In this document: one piece after another, positions 7,161 to 10,786 of the stretch
Numbering within the stretch: position 1 is the first letter of the stretch
Layout of the letters: each line of letters starts with the position of its first letter
Assembly: GCA_023300835.1 (NCBI GenBank)
Contig: JALZVB010000110.1
Coordinates: 1-10,786 of the forward strand
DNA: 10,786 nt
Reading direction: 5' to 3'
Source: Saprospiraceae bacterium
Lineage (GTDB): Bacteria > Bacteroidota > Bacteroidia > Chitinophagales > Saprospiraceae
Notes under the pieces: model-generated
The model's database searches: none
What the model was told of the DNA's origin: nothing
The model's input: the letters and a program-made list of their open reading frames with translations, nothing else
Made by a program: the position numbers and the translations under genes

Positions 7161-8993
7161 ATGTACGATATACTTCAATTGAACGAGATGCTCGTTCCAG
7201 AGTTGAAAGGTCTAGCCGAAAGACTCGAACTCAAAAGTTACAAAAGACTAAGCAAACAAGACCTTATTTACAAAATCCTTGATCATCAAGCGATAGTAGG
7301 TAAATCAGATACAGAAGAAACCAAGCCAGCTCCTAAAGCTAAGGCCAAACCAGCTCCTAGACCTAAGAAAAAAGTTGAACCCAAATCAAAAGAAAAAGGT
7401 GAAACTGAAACTGAAGAAAAAGTTGAAGTTGTAAAGAAAGCTTCTGCTAAAAGAGCTCCCAAAAAAGAGGCTGAATCAACAAGAGAAGAATCAACGCAAG
7501 AAGATAATTCTAGAGAGGATAACAGAAAAAAAGACGATAGAAAGGATACTAGAAACAATTCTAGAGATGATAATCGTCAAGGGAAAGAAGACAGAGGAGA
7601 AAGAAATAATAATAATCAAGATTCTCGAAGAAAAGAGAATGGAGACAATAGAAATGAAGGTAGGAACGACAACAGAAACGATAATAGGAATAACAGAAAC
7701 GATAACAGAGATAACAGAAGCGATAATAAAACCGACAATAGAAACGAAGGGAGAAACGATAACAGAAATAATAAAAACGAGGCAAGAAACGACAATAGAG
7801 ATGATAAGCCTCGTGATGAAAGAAAAGAACGTGCGCCTAAGAAGCCACCTGTTAAGAAGTTCAATGTAGATATGGATGGTGTCATAGAAGGCGCTGGAAT
7901 ATTAGAAATGATGTCTGACGGATATGGTTTTCTGAGATCTGCAGATTATAACTACTTGACATCTCCTGATGATGTATATGTCTCACCATCTCAGATCAAA
8001 TTATTTGGTCTCAAGACAGGAGATACTGTAATAGGAGCCATAAGACCTCCTAAGGAAGGTGAGAAATACTTTGCATTGCTAAAGGTTTCTAAGATTAATG
8101 GATTACATCCAGATAGAACAAGAGAAAGAGTTCCATTTGAATATCTGACACCTTTGTTTCCTGATGAAAAACTATCATTGACTTCTCATCCTGCCGGAAA
8201 GGATTATGGGAACAGAATGATAGATTTGTTCACACCTATAGGAAAAGGACAAAGAGGTCTTATCGTTGCCCAACCTAAAACTGGTAAAACTTTCTTACTT
8301 AAGGATATCGCCAATGCCATTGCGACCAATCACCCAGAATGTTACCTTATCGTTCTACTTATAGATGAGAGACCGGAAGAGGTTACAGATATGCAACGTA
8401 GTGTCAAGGCAGAAGTTGTTTCTTCTACTTTTGATCAGCCAGCAGATAACCATGTAAGAGTAGCTAATATCGTAATAGAGAAAGCTAAGCGTATGGTTGA
8501 AAGTGGTCACGATGTTGTTATACTTTTGGATTCAATAACAAGACTAGCAAGAGCATATAATACAGTAGCCCCTGCTTCTGGTAAAGTATTATCAGGTGGG
8601 GTAGAAGCCAATGCATTACAGAAACCTAAGAAATTTTTTGGTGCAGCCAGAAATATTGAAGGCGGTGGCTCATTGACAATATTAGCAACAGCACTGACCG
8701 ATACAGGTTCCAAAATGGATGAAGTTATCTTTGAAGAATTCAAAGGTACAGGTAACATGGAACTACAACTTGATAGATCATTATCTAACAAGCGTATATA
8801 CCCAGCTATAGATCTTACTAAATCTAGTACAAGAAGAGAAGACTTATTGTTAGAAGATGGTATCTTATCAAGAATGCAAATGTTGAGACATCACTTAGCT
8901 GATATGAAATCTATTGAGGCAATGAAGTTCTTGCGTCAGCACATGAACGGAACTGTTTCTAACGAAGAGTTCCTAGTAACGATGAATAGATAA
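7161..8993 (+). CDS. rho: Transcription termination factor Rho with long disordered insert
   Basis: Hexameric RNA-dependent ATPase/translocase that ends transcription. Residues 1-45 are the Rho N-terminal helical domain (MYDILQLNEMLVPEL, typical start). About 50-225 is a low-complexity insert, first K/E/A/P-rich, then N/R/D-rich. About 236-320 is the cold-shock-like RNA-binding domain (DGYGFLRS). The ATPase core follows: Walker A QPKTGKT (371-377), catalytic-type Glu403 in IDERPEE, Walker B ending at Asp457 in VVILLDS, then a Q-loop-like KVLSGG (475-480). At 610 residues it is about 190 longer than E. coli Rho (419), and the insert explains the gain. E. coli has a Pro where Gln371 stands. In Bacteroides thetaiotaomicron, a Rho with a comparable disordered insert is reported to phase-separate; the same role here is inferred. 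A terminator follows 24 bases after the stop. No Shine-Dalgarno is present. Confidence 0.98.
   Translation: MYDILQLNEMLVPELKGLAERLELKSYKRLSKQDLIYKILDHQAIVGKSDTEETKPAPKAKAKPAPRPKKKVEPKSKEKGETETEEKVEVVKKASAKRAPKKEAESTREESTQEDNSREDNRKKDDRKDTRNNSRDDNRQGKEDRGERNNNNQDSRRKENGDNRNEGRNDNRNDNRNNRNDNRDNRSDNKTDNRNEGRNDNRNNKNEARNDNRDDKPRDERKERAPKKPPVKKFNVDMDGVIEGAGILEMMSDGYGFLRSADYNYLTSPDDVYVSPSQIKLFGLKTGDTVIGAIRPPKEGEKYFALLKVSKINGLHPDRTRERVPFEYLTPLFPDEKLSLTSHPAGKDYGNRMIDLFTPIGKGQRGLIVAQPKTGKTFLLKDIANAIATNHPECYLIVLLIDERPEEVTDMQRSVKAEVVSSTFDQPADNHVRVANIVIEKAKRMVESGHDVVILLDSITRLARAYNTVAPASGKVLSGGVEANALQKPKKFFGAARNIEGGGSLTILATALTDTGSKMDEVIFEEFKGTGNMELQLDRSLSNKRIYPAIDLTKSSTRREDLLLEDGILSRMQMLRHHLADMKSIEAMKFLRQHMNGTVSNEEFLVTMNR
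7506..7826 (+). repeat. rho: N/R/D-rich low-complexity tract within rho
   Basis: Codes for residues 116-222. In residues 141-210, 25 are Asn, 15 Arg and 10 Asp, so 50 of 70 are N, R or D. The 12-residue unit DNRNEGRNDNRN occurs twice, at 7644-7679 and 7734-7769, exactly 90 bases apart; the copies differ at 5 of 36 bases, all synonymous. The coding strand is very A/G-rich. Confidence 0.85.
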
Positions 8994-9017
8994 TAATATC
9001 GAAAATATATTTTAATT

Positions 9018-9050
9018 AAAAGAGCAGCTTAGGGCTGCTCTTTTTGTTTT
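9018..9050 (+). terminator. Rho-independent terminator after rho
   Basis: AAAAGAGCAGC (9018-9028) pairs perfectly with GCTGCTCTTTT (9034-9044) around the loop TTAGG, followed by TGTTTT. The stem starts 24 bases after the rho stop on the same strand. The A-rich left arm facing the T-tract could also support termination of leftward transcripts from the MopE-type gene. Confidence 0.92.
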
Positions 9051-9131
9051 TATAGATGTGTATTTAGATTTCAAATGCCCCGTGTTAGTTTTTGAAAATG
9101 GTTTTTTAGATCAAGACGAAATACGTCTACT

Positions 9132-9152
9132 GTCTTAATTTTTAATCAAGAC
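9132..9152 (-). other. AT-rich hairpin 3' of the MopE-repeat gene
   Basis: On the minus strand GTCTTGATT and AATTAAGAC pair over nine bases (one G-U) around loop AAA. A second small hairpin, AGACG/CGTCT at 9114-9128, follows in the leftward direction. Neither is followed by a good T-tract, so termination of the upstream minus-strand gene is only a possibility. Confidence 0.35.
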
Positions 9153-9221
9153 GGTCATGCCAAGGCAATTTCACAGTATATATGGATTCATTTTCATCAT
9201 AGGAATTCGGTCGAACATCTA

Positions 9222-10786
9222 TCACAACTTAACAATCTCATCAATAATATACTGCCCACTTTCCTGATCCGTCACCATAAGAAAATACAGTCCCGCATCT
9301 AAGTCATGCAACGGTATAAAATCATTCTGAATCAAACCGCTGTTGAGTATCTGTCCATTAACTTGATACAGTTTATACGATAGCTTTTTCAGATTTGTTT
9401 CTATGTAGATGCCTTCTGTAAATGGATTAGGAAAAATAGACAGTTGTTGTCCTTGTAACTCATGTATCGCACTTGGCCCATCTTCGCCATCGCAATCTTC
9501 ATCTATATCATTGCCTGGAACTTCAGTAGCAGCTGGGTTTATGGCGGCATTGGTGTCGTCACAATCTAGGTCTGAGTTCCAACCATCAGCGTCTAGGTCT
9601 ACTAATAAAAAGCCATCGCAGTTTTCATCAATGTAGTTATAAGGAATTTCTGCGGCACTAGGATTTATCAGTAGATTATTATCATCACAGTCATTGTCTA
9701 GAATAACGTATCCACTTGGTTGATTACAATTTATGATACTGTTATTGATATCTCCGTAGCCGTCATTGTCATTGTCGAGATAGTAAGTTACTAGCGTAAA
9801 TCCATCATCAATCTGTCCATCACAATTATTGTCTACGTTATCACAGACCTCAGGACTGCCTGGAAATATCGCAGAATTGTTGTCGTCACAATCATTGTTA
9901 AGTGAGGAATAACCATTGATAAAACTGCATGAAGTCAGACTATTATTAATGTCTCCGTAGCCATCGTTGTCACTATCAAGATAGTAAGTGAGTAACGTCA
10001 ATCCATCGTCTATCTGTCCATTACAGTTGTTATCCATGTTGTCACAAATTTCCGGACTGCCTGGATGTATTGTAGGATTATTGTCATCGCAATCATTGTT
10101 AGAAGTAGCGTAACCCATAGGTCTTGCGCAATCTAATAGACTGATATTGCCACCATAACCATCATTGTCATTATCGAGATAGTAGGTTGAGAGAAGTAAT
10201 CCTTCGTCTATCTGTCCGTTACAATTATTATCAAGACCATCACACAACTCAGGACTGTCTGGATAGTTAATGTCTATACATATGGTTTGCTCTACGAGAC
10301 AATTGCAACTTGATAATAGTCCTTGGTACACAATACAATCATCTCCATTTAGATCACCTAGAGTTATAGAAGTCGGGCCCATCCAATCAACTGGATCTCC
10401 TTGATAATTGACAAACGATAATCCTATAGCATTTGGATCAATTCCTGATCCAATATCATTAACACAAATTCCTATATCTTCTGTCTGACGTATCATTTCC
10501 AGTACTTCTATGTTTATACAAGCATTAGGATTGGCTTTACTGCCACAGTTAACTTCGACAAGTGGATTACAGATTGTATATATGCCAGGAGTATTGGGCA
10601 TTGTTATCTCTGGGTAGGCGAGAGCACCGTCGCCTTGTTCCAGTTCTACATAATTGCCATAACCCAAGTCATCAGAAAAAGTAAATGAGAATGTTGCCTT
10701 CAGTTCTGGGTTATAGATAGCACATGGATCACCATATTCAGATAAATCATCCGTCATAGAATCTCCCTGATGGGTAGGAGATCGGA
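9222..10786 (-). CDS. Secreted protein with MopE-type metal-binding repeats and T9SS tail, N-terminus missing
   Basis: The frame is open through the right edge (upstream codons read RSPTHQGDS), so the ATG at 10755-10757 is probably internal and the signal peptide is outside. Numbered from that Met, 1-167 is a Cys-containing region I do not recognise. Residues 168-427 hold three full and one or two shortened copies of the MopE-like motif: SPE-hydrophobic-CD..DNNC.GQID, then TYYLD.DNDGYG (a calcium-loop-like D-x-D-x-D-G), then NDCDDNN. Each full copy has four Cys. The later copies lose the first Cys (AEIPYNYIDENCDG, TEVPGNDIDEDCDG). Residues 438-511 form a T9SS type-A sorting domain beginning LSIFPNPF and ending YIIDEIVKL. 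MopE of Methylococcus is a copper-binding surface protein; here metal identity and role are unknown, and calcium-stabilised stalk repeats are equally likely. Confidence 0.85.
   Translation of the reverse strand, partial: RSPTHQGDSMTDDLSEYGDPCAIYNPELKATFSFTFSDDLGYGNYVELEQGDGALAYPEITMPNTPGIYTICNPLVEVNCGSKANPNACINIEVLEMIRQTEDIGICVNDIGSGIDPNAIGLSFVNYQGDPVDWMGPTSITLGDLNGDDCIVYQGLLSSCNCLVEQTICIDINYPDSPELCDGLDNNCNGQIDEGLLLSTYYLDNDNDGYGGNISLLDCARPMGYATSNNDCDDNNPTIHPGSPEICDNMDNNCNGQIDDGLTLLTYYLDSDNDGYGDINNSLTSCSFINGYSSLNNDCDDNNSAIFPGSPEVCDNVDNNCDGQIDDGFTLVTYYLDNDNDGYGDINNSIINCNQPSGYVILDNDCDDNNLLINPSAAEIPYNYIDENCDGFLLVDLDADGWNSDLDCDDTNAAINPAATEVPGNDIDEDCDGEDGPSAIHELQGQQLSIFPNPFTEGIYIETNLKKLSYKLYQVNGQILNSGLIQNDFIPLHDLDAGLYFLMVTDQESGQYIIDEIVKL
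9477..10256 (-). repeat. Tandem MopE-type repeats (about 200-base unit)
   Basis: Full units at 10059-10256, 9858-10058 and 9660-9857 (66-67 codons each), then shortened units at about 9528-9659 and 9477-9527. The strings for GQID, YYLD, DNDGYG and NDCDDN recur in register. By eye the DNA of neighbouring units differs at about a quarter of positions, so these are old, diverged duplications under protein-level constraint, not fresh copies. Confidence 0.85.

Noticed and set aside
7286..7885. Several open frames on both strands over the rho insert
   Set aside because: They are shadows of the A/G-rich low-complexity coding sequence, composed of Ser/Leu/Phe/Tyr or Ile/Thr/Glu runs, with no independent signals.
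8507..8791. Minus-strand 94-codon frame inside the Rho ATPase core
   Set aside because: It is antisense to the conserved Walker B and Q-loop region, whose codon constraint explains the open frame.
9409..9636. Plus-strand 75-codon frame inside the MopE-repeat gene
   Set aside because: Antisense shadow of the repeat and sorting-domain coding sequence.
9477..10256. Regular 200-base repeats as a CRISPR or satellite array
   Set aside because: The repeats are in frame, encode a known metal-binding motif and are diverged at the DNA level.

Overview
The window looks like chromosomal DNA from a member of the Bacteroidota. The reasons are: two proteins end in type IX secretion (T9SS) type-A C-terminal sorting domains; Rho carries a long disordered insert after its N-terminal domain; starts mostly lack Shine-Dalgarno sequences; and promoter-like matches follow the Bacteroidota TTG / TAnnTTTG pattern. 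The PKD-rich exported protease and MopE-type repeats would fit Saprospiria or Flavobacteriia, but the class cannot be settled from this sequence.

Layout, left to right. (1) The 3' part of a FadD-type long-chain acyl-CoA synthetase (+), closed by a strong hairpin-plus-T-tract terminator. (2) A 540-base gap that holds a short decayed piece of a second M28/glutaminyl-cyclase-like gene, a small palindrome and a candidate promoter. (3) An intact lipoprotein of the M28 / glutaminyl cyclase-like family (+). (4) A convergent gap with a 15-bp perfect inverted repeat. (5) A 1355-residue multidomain subtilisin-family protease with a T9SS tail (-). (6) A 482-base divergent gap with a compact, GC-richer block of unknown nature and a G-depleted rho leader. 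(7) Transcription termination factor Rho with about 175 residues of disordered insert (+), followed by a clear terminator. (8) The C-terminal 520 or so residues of a secreted protein with MopE-type metal-binding repeats and a T9SS tail (-), which runs off the right edge.

The genes do not form an operon; each has its own flanking signals. The clearest link is at the cell envelope. The M28 protein is probably a periplasmic glutaminyl cyclase, and the protease has a predicted signal-peptidase cut that would expose an N-terminal glutamine, the substrate such cyclases convert to pyroglutamate in Bacteroidota. I found no CRISPR, tRNA, rRNA, intact transposon or recognisable defence system. The most unusual items are the gene remnant upstream of its intact paralogue, the 52-bp inverted repeat with IS-end-like sequence, the Rho insert in which a repeated motif differs only at synonymous sites, and the unexplained block between the protease and rho.
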